64,000 bases of DNA from Fukatsuia anoeciicola (GCF_964059965.1 NZ_OZ060923.1:124001-188000); one strand, 5' to 3'. Shown: positions 48,356 to 58,964, counted from the stretch's first letter. The notes: a model not told the origin generated them from the letters alone. Made by a program: numbers and translations.

Positions 48356-49790
48356 GTATTAGTTATAATTATAAAATAAATAAAAAATAAATAATAAATT
48401 ACTTAAAAAATATAATTTATTATATAAAATAAAATATTTATAGTGTAATTACAATATAGTACATACAAACATTAAAAAATTTTCATATAACATTAATTCT
48501 TATTACGTAAACGAGTTATATAAAGAATCTGTTACTAATATATATTAAAAATAAGTGTATCACTTGAGTACGCTCTTAGTTATATGGTTCTTATTAAAAT
48601 ACTAAATTTATAAAAAATTAATATTTATTTACAAAATAACATAGATTTAATAAAAAATTTTAGTTTTTAATTTTTATTTTTCTTTTTTATTTTTCTTATA
48701 TCTTATTTTATTCTATAAGTTTTTCTATTAAAAAGTTTTTATTTAATTCAGTATATTTATTTATTATTTATAATAAATTAGTAATATTAATTATTAATAT
48801 ACTATCTTAACAGTAACTAAGTAATTTATAAAAAATCTAGTTAACTATTAGTATATAAATAGGTTTTATCTGTTTTAAATAAAATTTAATATTTTTAGAT
48901 GAATATTTTCTTAAGTAGATATTTAGATATTTTTTAATAAATTTTAGCTTTTAATAGTATTTAACTATAGAAATTTTTTATAAAAAAATTTGTATTTTAA
49001 TCTATATTATATTAATACTTCTATATTATTTTTAATGTTATTACTTTTTAAGTATCCAACTAATAATAAGATCATATATGTTAATAAAAAATTAAAATAT
49101 ATTAATATTTAGTGTGATATGACCATTAATAATAAAGTATTTACTAACTACAAACTCTCCGATATAATTAGGACGTTAAATGATTACATATACTTCTTTA
49201 AAGTTATTTAAAACCTTTCGCACTCATTAATAAACTTTAATATTAAGTAACTAGAAAAGATATTCTTAAATAATAAATGTAAGGTTACAACATAAAAAAT
49301 ATTAAATATAATTGAATTTAGATTAAAACTTATTAAGATAGCTATTAACTTGTTAGACTATATATTCTTATGGATATATATTTTTTAACTGATAAATATT
49401 TAAGAATTCTAACTATTTTATATATAAATCTTTCTGAATTTAGTATTTATATTCTATATAAATCATTAAAATTATATCTAATAATAACATTATAACCTTA
49501 TAAAAATTCTATAATAATAGAAAAAATAGTTTAATATAAAATATTAAATACTAACTTTTTTATGGTTTTATATAACATATTATATAGTAAATACTGCCAA
49601 TATAATTTCTGTGTTTCTTGATTATTTAATATAAATACCTCTAATTTAATAAAATTAATAAATCTTTTTTATATACATTAAAATTTAATAATGGTTTCAT
49701 ACGATTATATTGTAATTAATACACAAAAATTGCATTATTATTCAATAATAGTTACTCTTATTAAAATTATTAATTATTTAGATTTTTAGC
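48356..49790. other. AT-rich desert between thrC relic and artP
   Basis: About 1.4 kb with no frame I can match. It is among the most AT-rich parts of the window. The art promoter must be near its right end; no specific ArgR box (consensus about TNTGAATWWWWATTCANW) could be placed with confidence. Confidence 0.55.
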
Positions 49791-50519
49791 ATGAATATTC
49801 AACTTAACTCTATTAATTGTTACTATGGTTCTCATCAGGCATTGTTTAATATTACCTTAAATTGCCCTACAGGAGAAATATTAGTATTACTAGGCCCTAG
49901 TGGTGCTGGTAAAAGTTCATTATTACGGGTACTAAATTTATTGGAAATACCACGTTCAGGATCATTAGCAATTGCGGGTAGCCAATTTAATTTTAACCAA
50001 AATCTAAAAGCAATTGCTATCCAAAAATTACGCCGTAATGTAGGTATTGTTTTTCAACAATATCATTTATGGCCACACCTTAAAGTCATGCAAAATTTAA
50101 TAGAAGCGCCTTGTCGAGTATTAAATTTATCAAAAAAAGAAGCACAAGAACGTGCACAAAAATTGTTAGATCGTTTAGGTTTAGCTGATTTTATTCAACA
50201 TTTCCCTGATCATCTCTCTAGTGGTCAACAGCAACGAGTGGCAATTGCTCGTGCGCTAATGATGAAACCTCAAGTATTATTATTTGATGAGCCTACTGCA
50301 GCATTAGACCCAGAAATAACCGCACAAATAGTAAAAATTATTCTTGAATTATCGGTAACTGGGATCACACAGGTAATAGTAACTCACGAAGTTGAAATAG
50401 CACGTAAAATTGCTAATCGAATAGTTTATATGGAAAAAGGACATATAATAGAGCAAGGTGATACTAGGCACTTTATTAACCCTAAAACTACAGCTTTTGC
50501 TTATTATTTATCACATTGA
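49791..50519 (+). CDS. artP: Arginine ABC transporter ATP-binding protein ArtP
   Basis: Energises the arginine importer on the cytosolic face of the inner membrane. 242 residues, as in E. coli. Walker A LLGPSGAGKSSLLRVLN, Q-loop VFQQYHLWPH, signature LSSGQQQRVAIARALMM, Walker B LLFDEPTAALDPEI, H-switch VIVTHEVEIAR. First gene of artPIQM, with the four genes spaced 19, 20 and -8 bases apart, so almost certainly one transcript. All components of the importer are intact. Confidence 0.96.
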   Translation: MNIQLNSINCYYGSHQALFNITLNCPTGEILVLLGPSGAGKSSLLRVLNLLEIPRSGSLAIAGSQFNFNQNLKAIAIQKLRRNVGIVFQQYHLWPHLKVMQNLIEAPCRVLNLSKKEAQERAQKLLDRLGLADFIQHFPDHLSSGQQQRVAIARALMMKPQVLLFDEPTAALDPEITAQIVKIILELSVTGITQVIVTHEVEIARKIANRIVYMEKGHIIEQGDTRHFINPKTTAFAYYLSH

Positions 50520-50538
50520 TATTTATTAAAAATACAAG

Positions 50539-51285
50539 ATGAAAAAATTAATTATTACTATATTTATTGCCAATTTTAATTTTATTGTTTTTGCAGCTAA
50601 ACCGATTCATTTTGCAACAGAAGCTTCTTACCCACCTTTTGAATTTATTGGTGCTAATAACAAAATACAGGGTTTTGATATTGAATTAGTACAAGCTTTA
50701 TATAAAAAAATAGGTATTCCTTGTGATTTTACTAATCAAACATTTGATAGTTTAATTCCAAGTTTAAAATTTCATCGTTTTGACGCAATTATTGCAGGAA
50801 TGGATATTACTACTGAGCGCTTAAAACAAGTTAATTTCAGTAAGTCTTATTATAAAAATTCTGCACTATTTATTACGCGTAAGATACTTAAGCAGAAAAA
50901 TATAATTACTAATATTAGTTCTTTGCATAATAAACGTGTTGGTGTACAAAATGGTACGACTCATCAACAATTTTTACAGGATAAATATCCTGAAATTACC
51001 ATTGTTTCCTATGACAGTTATCAAAATGCAATTCTAGATCTAAAAAATAATCGTCTAGATGCAGTATTTGGCGACACTGCTATAGTGAATGAGTGGTTAA
51101 AAAATACTAATATTTTAGTTACAGTTAGTGATAAAGTTACTGATGCTAATTATTTTAATAATGGTTTAGGAATTGCAGTACGTTATAATAATACTGAGTT
51201 GCTAAATAAATTAAATACAGCCTTAGCACAAGTAAAACAAGATGGTACTTATCAAATTTTATATAATAAGTGGTTTAAGCAATAA
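50539..51285 (+). CDS. artI: Arginine-binding periplasmic protein ArtI/ArtJ
   Basis: Substrate-binding protein of the importer. 248 residues (243 in E. coli). Signal peptide at about residues 1-19 (MKKLIITIFIANFNFIVFA, cut after AxA-like FAA). Mature SBP_bac_3 domain: IHFATEASYPPFEFI, GFDIELVQALYKK, FDSLIPSLKFHRFDAIIAGM, VGVQNGTTHQQFL, YDSYQNAILDLKNNRLDAVF, LGIAVRYNNTELLNKLNTAL. E. coli has two copies, artI and artJ; the position between artP and artQ is that of artI. Only one copy is present here. Confidence 0.95.
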   Translation: MKKLIITIFIANFNFIVFAAKPIHFATEASYPPFEFIGANNKIQGFDIELVQALYKKIGIPCDFTNQTFDSLIPSLKFHRFDAIIAGMDITTERLKQVNFSKSYYKNSALFITRKILKQKNIITNISSLHNKRVGVQNGTTHQQFLQDKYPEITIVSYDSYQNAILDLKNNRLDAVFGDTAIVNEWLKNTNILVTVSDKVTDANYFNNGLGIAVRYNNTELLNKLNTALAQVKQDGTYQILYNKWFKQ

Positions 51286-51305
51286 ATAGTTTAGGATATG
51301 CTTAT

Positions 51306-52028
51306 ATGAATAACTTTCAGTCTTTAATTAATGCTGCAGGAATAACCATTTGTCTTGCTGTTTGTGCATTAATTCTTGGTTTATTGTTAGCAACGCTATT
51401 TGTTGTTTGGGAGTCTTCACGTTGGCGATTTTTTCGTTATATAAGTACGTTTATTGTAATGCTATTACGTGGACTGCCAGAAATTTTAGTAATTCTTTTT
51501 ATTTATTTTGGTTTTTCTCAGTTATTTATATTGTTATCTGATGGATTTACATTAAATTTTTATTTATTTCAATTACTACTTAAATTAAATATTGATAATA
51601 TTGAAGTAGATCCTTTTTTATGTGCGGTAATTGCTTTAGCTTTGCTTTATGCTGCTTATGCTTCACAAACTCTACGTGGTGCACTAAAAGCTATACCAAT
51701 TGGCCAATGGGAATCAGCTAAAGCACTAGCTCTTAAGCCTACTGTGATTTTTTTTCGGCTAATTATGCCGCAAATGTGGCGTTATGCACTGCCTGGTTTA
51801 GGTAATCAATGGTTAGTATTATTAAAAGATACCGCATTAGTATCATTAATTGGCATTAATGATTTAATGTTACAAACTAAGAGTATTATTACTCGTACAC
51901 AGGAGCCTTTCACATGGTATCTTATTGTAGCAATAATTTATCTAGTAATTACTTTAATAAGTCAATATATTATTAAACGGATTGAATTTCATACTACAAA
52001 TTTTGAACGGAAATTAACTGATGTTTGA
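51306..52028 (+). CDS. artQ: Arginine ABC transporter permease ArtQ
   Basis: One of the two membrane subunits of the importer. 240 residues (238 in E. coli). Five or so hydrophobic segments, and the permease EAA-type loop GALKAIPIGQWESAKALALK (about residues 122-141). Other conserved segments: AAGITICLAVCALILGLLLA, MLLRGLPEILVILFIYFGF, NQWLVLLKDTALVSLIGIN and TRTQEPFTWYLI. The end overlaps artM by 8 bases, as in coupled operons. Confidence 0.95.
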   Translation: MNNFQSLINAAGITICLAVCALILGLLLATLFVVWESSRWRFFRYISTFIVMLLRGLPEILVILFIYFGFSQLFILLSDGFTLNFYLFQLLLKLNIDNIEVDPFLCAVIALALLYAAYASQTLRGALKAIPIGQWESAKALALKPTVIFFRLIMPQMWRYALPGLGNQWLVLLKDTALVSLIGINDLMLQTKSIITRTQEPFTWYLIVAIIYLVITLISQYIIKRIEFHTTNFERKLTDV

Positions 52029-52779
52029 ATATTTACTTCAAATAATAAAAGGATTACAAATTAATCTAACATTAACTATAACATCACTACTGCTTGGTTT
52101 ATTGATAGCTGTATTATTTACTATTATTTTAACAATAGATCTTTTACGACAACGTAATGAGTTTTATGACATAAATATACAACAAGATACCTATTCCATG
52201 ATAAGTTTTATGTCAAGAAGTATTATTAAAATACCATTATTAGCACTTTTAGTAAAAATTTATATCACACTATTTACCGGTACTCCTCTGTTAGTTCAAA
52301 TTTTCTTAATTTATTATGGTTCAGGACAATTTCCATCAATTCATGAACATCCATGGTTATGGAATTTATTATCACAACCTTGGTTATGTGCTATGATAGC
52401 ACTTACGTTAAATAGCGCCGCTTATAGCACTCAGTTATTTTATGGTGCAGTACGAGCTATTCCTCAAGGTCAATGGAAATCTTGTATTGCTTTAGGTATG
52501 ACAAGAACGCATTCTTTACGGGTTTTACTTCCTTTTGCATTAAAACAATCACTTACTTCATACTCTAATGAAGTAATTTTAATATTTAAAAGTACTTCAT
52601 TAGTTTATACTATTACATTAATGGAAGTAATGGGTTATAGTCAAATGATATACGGTCGTACTTATGACATTATGGCATTTGCTGCAGCTGGTATTATCTA
52701 CTTATGCATTAATGGATTATTAGTATTATTAATGCGCTTAATTGAACAATACGTCTTAGTTTTTAGATATTATAATTAA
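52021..52779 (+). CDS. artM: Arginine ABC transporter permease ArtM, with a 30-residue insertion
   Basis: Second membrane subunit of the importer. 252 residues against 222 in E. coli. The excess is a single insertion at about residues 40-69 (bases 52138-52227), between the first membrane helix (ending FTIILT) and the second (PLLALLVKIYITLFTGTPL); it is polar and charged (DLLRQRNEFYDINIQQDTYS...). Elsewhere the match is continuous: QIFLIYYGSGQFPSIHEHPW, AVRAIPQGQWKSCIALGM (EAA loop), FKSTSLVYTITLMEVMGYSQ. The insert lies in the first interhelical loop, the part that faces ArtP or the periplasm, and has no stop. Confidence 0.94.
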   Translation: MFEYLLQIIKGLQINLTLTITSLLLGLLIAVLFTIILTIDLLRQRNEFYDINIQQDTYSMISFMSRSIIKIPLLALLVKIYITLFTGTPLLVQIFLIYYGSGQFPSIHEHPWLWNLLSQPWLCAMIALTLNSAAYSTQLFYGAVRAIPQGQWKSCIALGMTRTHSLRVLLPFALKQSLTSYSNEVILIFKSTSLVYTITLMEVMGYSQMIYGRTYDIMAFAAAGIIYLCINGLLVLLMRLIEQYVLVFRYYN

Positions 52780-53281
52780 TAATTAGTCTTTTAAATATAG
52801 TAAGTATACAGTAAAATTAAAATTAAAATATAACTTTATGTTATAGACTTTAGAAATAAAAACATAAATATTATCCTCTTAAAAATTTACAGAAAAGACT
52901 ATTAATTAACTTTGTATTAATTTTATAGTTATATAAGTGTATTACATGTAATCAATGTTTTATTTATTTCTGTTTTAGTAACTTATATAGTACTAACTAA
53001 CCTCTAAGATAACTAGTACTAATTACACGAGCACTAATATAATTAGATAAAAAATTCAGTATAAAAGAGTGCATTATTTACTAATTTATACGTTTATTCC
53101 ATAATAAATAATACTAGTTTAATATACCTAATTTATAATATAAATACTAATAGAATCTAAAGCTACTAAATAATAGCGTTAATTCGCTAATAGAATATAC
53201 TAATATGTATTTTAATATAAATTGTTAACATCTAATAAAAAGTTATTTTACTTATTAATATATAGTATAATAATAAATGTT
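52780..53281. other. AT-rich gap between artM and smpB
   Basis: About 500 bases; no recognised frame, RNA or clear terminator. smpB probably has its own promoter here. Confidence 0.5.
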
Positions 53282-53767
53282 ATGATAAAGAAAAAAATAT
53301 ATAAATTTAGTTCTGCACCTGTTATACAAAATCGGCGTGCGCGATATAATTACTTCATTGAAGAAGAATTTGAAGCAGGATTATCTCTACAAGGTTGGGA
53401 AGTTAAGTCTTTACGTGCAGGGAAGGTTAATATTAGTGATAGCTATGTAATATTAAAAAATGGTGAAGCCCAGCTTTTAGGCGCAACTATTACGCCGTTG
53501 AGCGTTGCTTCTACACATTTAAACTATGATCCAGCACGAACCAGGAAACTATTACTTAATAAACGTGAACTTAATTCATTGTTTGGACGTATTAATCGTG
53601 AAGGTTATACCATAATAACCCTTTCTATGTATTGGAAAAATGCGTGGAGTAAAATAAAGATTGGTGTTGCTAAAAGTAAAAAAGATCACGATAAACGAGA
53701 GATAGTTAAAAATCGTGAATGGCTTACAAATAAGGCGCGTATTATGAAAAATATTAGCTTTAAGTAA
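53282..53767 (+). CDS. smpB: SsrA-binding protein SmpB
   Basis: Binds tmRNA and brings it to stalled ribosomes. The start is set at 53282 (MIKKKIYKFSS) by the family; a TTG 60 bases upstream would add an unsupported leader. No Shine-Dalgarno is evident. 161 residues (160 in E. coli): RARYNYFIEEEFEAGLSLQG, WEVKSLRAGKVNISDSYV, RKLLLNKRELNSLFGRINRE, LYWKNAW-like SMYWKNAWSKIKIGVAKSKK and the basic tail needed for trans-translation. It lies 60 bases before ssrA, on the same strand. Confidence 0.95.
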   Translation: MIKKKIYKFSSAPVIQNRRARYNYFIEEEFEAGLSLQGWEVKSLRAGKVNISDSYVILKNGEAQLLGATITPLSVASTHLNYDPARTRKLLLNKRELNSLFGRINREGYTIITLSMYWKNAWSKIKIGVAKSKKDHDKREIVKNREWLTNKARIMKNISFK

Positions 53768-53827
53768 CTAAATTAAGTACATAAAGTTCTATTTTACTTA
53801 ATTAGATTTTACTAATTAGATTTTTTT

Positions 53828-54209
53828 GGGGCTGATTATGGATTCGACGAGATTAGCGAACCCTAAGGTGCATGCCGAGGTGCGGTGGCCTCGTAAAAAA
53901 CCGTAAAAAAATAGTTGCAAACGATGCAATACACGAACCTGTTGCTATGGCAGCTTAATCAGATTAAAAAACTGAAGGTTCCCTCTTCTCCCTAGCCTCC
54001 GCTCTTAGGACGGGGATTAAGAGAGGTCAAATTTAAAAGAGACAGCGTAAAATACCTTGCTTGGGGTTAAAGCGTTAAATTTAATCAAGCTAGTTTGTTA
54101 GTAGTGTGTCCATCCACAACTAATTAATGAATATGATAATTGGACTAAGCATGTAGTACCGAAAGCGTAGTAATTTCGGACGGGGGTTCGAATCCCCCCA
54201 GCTCCACCA
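53828..54209 (+). ncRNA. ssrA: Transfer-messenger RNA (tmRNA)
   Basis: Rescues stalled ribosomes and tags the unfinished protein. 382 bases (363 in E. coli), with both tRNA-like ends: GGGGCTGATTATGGATTCGA at the start and CGGGGGTTCGAATCCCCCCA then GCTCCACCA at the end. The pseudoknot core (CCTAGCCTCCGCTCTTAGGA) is nearly identical to E. coli. The tag reads from GCA at 53917 to TAA at 53956-53958: ANDAIHEPVAMAA, 13 residues, where E. coli has ANDENYALAA. The AND start and final AA are kept. A weak 6-bp hairpin with a T7 run (53800-53827) lies between smpB and this gene. Confidence 0.95.
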
Positions 54210-55699
54210 ATTTTAATATAATAATAATTAAACAAACACAAAAAATTATTAAATTATCTAAATATATAAATTATTTAAGTAGTATTCTTATAAATTTATA
54301 AAAATATATATAAAATATAAAAAATTATTTATTTAAGAAAAATACTTATAGAAAGTATTTACCTAATAATAGGTTGTTTATAACAATTAACTTTTTTAAG
54401 TTAATTAAATTAATATTATAAAAAATAAATCAAAATATTTAATATTTAATATTTAATATTTATGGATTTTATCTTAACGTTATGTAATTTACATAATACC
54501 TAAAATATATTAAAAAACAATAATCATAGCTAATAATAACAATTATCTAAGATATATCTTCTAAAAAAATAAGTTAGATAATTAAATAGGCACAAAGATT
54601 AGTTAATATTCAAAAATTATTTAATAAATATATTAAAATTTGGATTTTATCTTAAAAAATAAAAAATATTATTTTTACTAAAAACATGAAATAATTCATA
54701 ATTAAATTTAAAGTATAGATATAGCCTTATAGAAATTAATAGTGCTACCTAATAGTTACCTAAGTTATAAGTAATAGTATAGTTTATTTTTTTAAAATTA
54801 ATATACTACATATTAGTAGTAAAACTTGTATAGTTCAGTATACTAGAATACACTTCTTAAGTGTTTGATATTACTTAGTTACGATATAAATAATATATTT
54901 ATAGAGATAGATATCTCTATCTTACTTTAGATATAAATATAAACTCTAATTTTATCCTAATGTAAGATATTCTAAGATGATTAAAAGAACATATTAGTTT
55001 TTAGTTTTATTATTAGACTAGATTTTTAGATAGCAAGAATCTTAAAATTTACCATTAATTTTTTTAAAAACTATACAATATAATAATAATTATTTAAATT
55101 TTTTATCGCTATTTTTTGTAGTGAAAATATAGTATTAGTTAATTTTTTTCTTCATGTAATTATCTACTTTAAATATTAATTAACTTAACAAGATTAGCTA
55201 TACCTTATTTTTTATAATGCAATAGGATAATTTTATTATTTTAATTGATCAATAACCATGTGGTAGTAGTTTTTATAAGTGTTATAAAAAATTCAGTAAC
55301 ATATATTATTAGTATTATTTAAATTATTATTGTATTTCATGTAGTTTTTTAAAAATTAAATAACACTAAAAATTCTTTTTTGTAATTTTTAGTATTTTAT
55401 GTTTTAGTTATTTATTTTTTAGATTTTTTTTAATATCTATTTTATTTTTAAAAATAATGAATATTTTTCTATATTTTTATTTATATTTATATACAATTTA
55501 GTAGTAACACTATCAATAATATTGTTTTACTAAAAATTTCTTAATTTATCCATACTCTCTTTTTATTTTTCTTAAAACAATTTTAAAGATTTTAGTTATT
55601 TTAATTCATCTTATATTATTTTTGAGTTTATTATAATAAGTTTTTAAAATTTAATAAATTATTTTATTTTTAGGAAAATTATTTTATACATCAATAACC

Positions 55700-55850
55700 T
55701 TATAACTTAATACTTAATATTTAATAATTTATTTTTGCATAATATCAAGATTATTTATCTATTTATATTTTATTAACATGTATTAGCTATTAAAAGAAAA
55801 TAAGCTCTAGTCTACACATAAACAGCAATATACTTTAATATAGAAATAAT
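55700..55850 (+). repeat. Dispersed repeat family B, copy 1
   Basis: TTATAACTTAATACTTAATA, AATAATTTATTTTTGCATAA, TATCAAGATTATTTATCTAT, TTTATTAACATGTATTAGCT ATTAAA and TACTTTAATATAGAAA recur in the same order at 58505-58675 and 62232-62370, all on the plus strand. Copies differ by substitutions and short indels. Confidence 0.6.
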
Positions 55851-56159
55851 AATCTGAAATAGTAAATTAAATAAATTAAACATTACTTATTATCTAATAA
55901 AATTATTGTTAAATAGATACAATAAATAGCATACTCGCTTAGTATAGAGAACTATTCTAATACTTATTAATACAGGATACTTAATATCTAGTAAAATACT
56001 CAAAGTATTTATCATGTATTTAATTACATCAAATTTTGCTATAAAATTTTAGAATAGACTCTAGAATTTATATTCTAGCAACTAGAATACGTATTAATTT
56101 ATTAGATATCGCTAAGAGATGTTATTAATTATTGATATTTTTAATTATAATATTAATTA

Positions 56160-56275
56160 TAATATTTTCTATACCTAAAATAGTCTAAAACTTAATACCT
56201 AAACTTCCTAAAGCAATAGTTATTATTATAAGTAATATGTATTCTATAAATACTAGAATACTTAAGATACAATAT
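56160..56275 (+). repeat. Dispersed repeat family C, copy 2
   Basis: TAATATTTTCTATACCTAAA, ACTTAATACCTAA, CTAAAGCAATAGTTATTATT, ATTCTATAAATACTAGAATA and CTTAAGATACAATA align in order with 15662-15774. No coding frame. Confidence 0.6.
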
Positions 56276-57268
56276 TAAAAACTGAGATAGTATTTTAATG
56301 CTTTCCTATTTGTTTTTTAAGTCTAAAATTTTATTTATATTCAATATAGTAGATGCTATGTAACATAATTATTTTTATTGACAAATATTTATTAATATAA
56401 TTTTATTAATTGTTTTATAATTAATTTATAGTTAATATTATAATAAATAAGTCTTTTTTACTTTTGTAAATAAAAGTTAATATCTTTAATAATAGACTTA
56501 TTACAAAATTAAATAATAGATTTATTGTAAAAATATAGAAAAACTATAAATTTAAGGTATCTAAAATGTAAAGAGTTTTTAATATAGATAAATATATAGT
56601 AAATTTCTAATAAGCCTAAAAAATTAGTATATATTATAAATAGGCATAATTAAAGATCTTAGTTAAAGTGGTAAATACTAAGGGCAGTTACGTAATAATA
56701 ATTTTATTAAAGATTTATCCTTATAAACTTTAGATTCAATAATCTAATAATGTAGAGAACTATTTTATAACGATAAATTTAATAATAGATATCTAAATTT
56801 TTTTATTATATACTAATATTAATAGTGATCATGCGTTATATTATTAAGCAATTTAGTAATAAAAGAAAAAATAATTAATTATTTTTTAGAGTATACTTCT
56901 AAATTTAATTTATTTTTATTTAGTTTATTTTATTTTTTATCATTAACATAACTTATTATCATTAAAGCACATTACTATAACTCTAATTATTATCGAATTA
57001 ATATATACTCTAAGTTATAGTAATTTCTTTGTTAATTTAGTTGCTTAATAAAATTTTTTCCATAGAATTCTTACAGGACTATAGGAAACACTATTAAGTT
57101 AAGATATTTAAAGTAAAATAACTATAGCATATATGTAAATATATAAGAACTACTAGTACAGGATAGCATAAAATTAATAGTGCATATCTATAAATATGTA
57201 GTTAGGCTTTACAGTAAATTTAATTAGTTACTATAACCATTGCTATTATTTTAATGGAATTTTAATTA

Positions 57269-58423
57269 TTGATAAAAATACAATCAAACATTCTTATCTC
57301 ACTTTACCAAAATGCCTTAAACATTGATGGTTTTTATTCAGATGATAGCCAATATATGGCTATTACTCGTCTGGAAGCTCTTTATCAACAGATTATCCAT
57401 CGCCAAAATATACCACAAACACCTAACACTTTATATAGATGTTTAACTTATTTACTAGGTAAAAAAAAATCTGCTTTGCTTAATCAACCTATTCAAGGGT
57501 TGTATATATGGGGAGGAGTTGGTCGAGGAAAAACCTGGCTTATGGATTTATTTTTTTATAACTTGCCTGGGAAACGCAAACTACGACTACATTTTCATTA
57601 TTTTATGTTACAAATTCACCAGCAACTTACTAAGTTTCAGGGAAATGAAAATCCGTTAGAAAAAGTAGCAGATGAATTTAAAGTTCAAACTGATGTGCTT
57701 TGTTTTGATGAATTTTTTGTTTCAAATATCACTGATGCTATGTTATTAACAACGTTATTAGCGGCATTCTTTGCTAGAGGGATTACTTTAGTCATTACAT
57801 CTAATATACCGCCAGATAATCTTTACTGTAATGGTTTACAGAGAGATCGCTTTTTACCAGCTATTGTATTAATAAAAAAATATTGTGAGATTATGAATGT
57901 AGATGCTGGTATTGATTATCGTCTACGTTCATTAACTTCAATGCCTTTATATTTAACACCTCTTAATCATCAAACAGAACAAAAAATGACACAGTTTTTT
58001 ATCAAATTAGCTGGAACTAAAGAAAAATCATCGTCCATGTTGCAAGTTAATCACCGATCAATGCATATAATCTGTAGAGCCGAAGGAATATTAGCAATTA
58101 ATTTTCATGTTTTATGTAAAGAAGCTCGTAGTTTTTTAGATTATATTGTATTATCACAACAATATCATACAGTATTATTACATAATGTTCCCTGTATGAA
58201 AGTAGTAGAAACATTAGTGCATAATGAAGAAAATCATGCGCGACGTTTTTTAGAGTTAATTGATGAATTCTACGAACATAAAGTAAAACTTATTATTGCT
58301 GCACAAGTTCCAATGCATAAATTATATCAAGGAAAACATCTTAAATTAGAATACCAGAGGTGCTTATCGCGTTTACAAGAGATGCAAAGCGAAAAATATC
58401 TTAGATTACCACATATTCCTTAA
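57269..58423 (+). CDS. zapE: Cell-division AFG1-like ATPase ZapE
   Basis: P-loop ATPase that associates with the Z ring, mainly under stress. 384 residues (375 in E. coli). Starts with TTG (MIKIQSNILISLYQ after initiation); the only nearby upstream ATG (57254) runs into a stop, and the next in-frame ATG would remove 29 residues of matching sequence, so TTG is chosen without a good Shine-Dalgarno. Walker A GGVGRGKTWLMDLF, Walker B VLCFDEFFVSNITDAM, ARGITLVITSNIPPDNLY, GLQRDRFLPAI, and the end ECQRCLSRLQEMQSE-like YQRCLSRLQEMQSEKYLRL. An A9 run (57471-57479) is in frame. It precedes rplM-rpsI-sspAB, as in E. coli. Confidence 0.95.
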   Translation: MIKIQSNILISLYQNALNIDGFYSDDSQYMAITRLEALYQQIIHRQNIPQTPNTLYRCLTYLLGKKKSALLNQPIQGLYIWGGVGRGKTWLMDLFFYNLPGKRKLRLHFHYFMLQIHQQLTKFQGNENPLEKVADEFKVQTDVLCFDEFFVSNITDAMLLTTLLAAFFARGITLVITSNIPPDNLYCNGLQRDRFLPAIVLIKKYCEIMNVDAGIDYRLRSLTSMPLYLTPLNHQTEQKMTQFFIKLAGTKEKSSSMLQVNHRSMHIICRAEGILAINFHVLCKEARSFLDYIVLSQQYHTVLLHNVPCMKVVETLVHNEENHARRFLELIDEFYEHKVKLIIAAQVPMHKLYQGKHLKLEYQRCLSRLQEMQSEKYLRLPHIP

Positions 58424-58504
58424 ATATAGAATAATACAAACCTGACATATTTCTTAAATCTAATATGTATTTACAAATACTAGCTATAAATTTTACTTAT
58501 CTAG

Positions 58505-58675
58505 TTCTTATAACTTTTATATAATAAGAATCTTGTAATTCAATATATAGTATATAAATAATTTATTCCTACATAATATTAAGATTATTTATCTATTAAG
58601 ATTTTACTAGAATATGTTAACATTGAACTAAAAAAATTTAATATGTATAAATAGTAATAACTTTTAGTATAAAAA
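58505..58675 (+). repeat. Dispersed repeat family B, copy 2
   Basis: ATAAATAATTTATTCCTACA TAATATTAAGATTATTTATC TATTAAGATTTTACTAGAAT, followed by weaker similarity to about 58675, matches the copies at 55700-55850 and 62232-62370. It occupies the first part of the 1-kb gap between zapE and rplM; the rest of that gap holds only the octamer array at 58965. Confidence 0.55.
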
Positions 58676-58964
58676 TATAAGTTTTATGTATCTTCTTACT
58701 TATTCTTAATTCTTGATTATATCGAGTATAAATAGGTTTAAATTAAAATATTTCATGAAGAACAATAATGCAGTATTTACCTGATATTTTCTTATAATTT
58801 TATTCAAATAAAACAACAAGATATCTTGTACATCATATACTATATTTTACTATATTCTAGGTCTCTTAGCTTAATACAATAAACAAAAGGTTTACAAAAG
58901 TCTTCTGTTAGTTTTGATTAATACTTTTATATAAAAATAATTCGATTTTTATAGTTAAGTTCTC

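Larger units (their letters stand above)
54210..57268. other. AT-rich desert between ssrA and zapE
   Basis: About 3 kb with no open frame I recognise. It contains copies of repeat families B (55700-55850) and C (56160-56275). In E. coli zapG, degQ and degS lie next to zapE in the divergent direction; on the minus strand from 57185 a very weak resemblance to the ZapG start can be imagined, not enough to call. Confidence 0.6.

Noticed and set aside
57060..57185. Possible ZapG relic on the minus strand before zapE
   Set aside because: Only a handful of matching residues (M-x-Y, Y-A-I) in low-complexity sequence; position fits but the match is not convincing.
54210..57268. Possible CRISPR-like or phage region because of repeats B and C
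   Set aside because: Repeats are few, diverged, irregularly spaced and lack spacers, and no cas or phage genes occur nearby.
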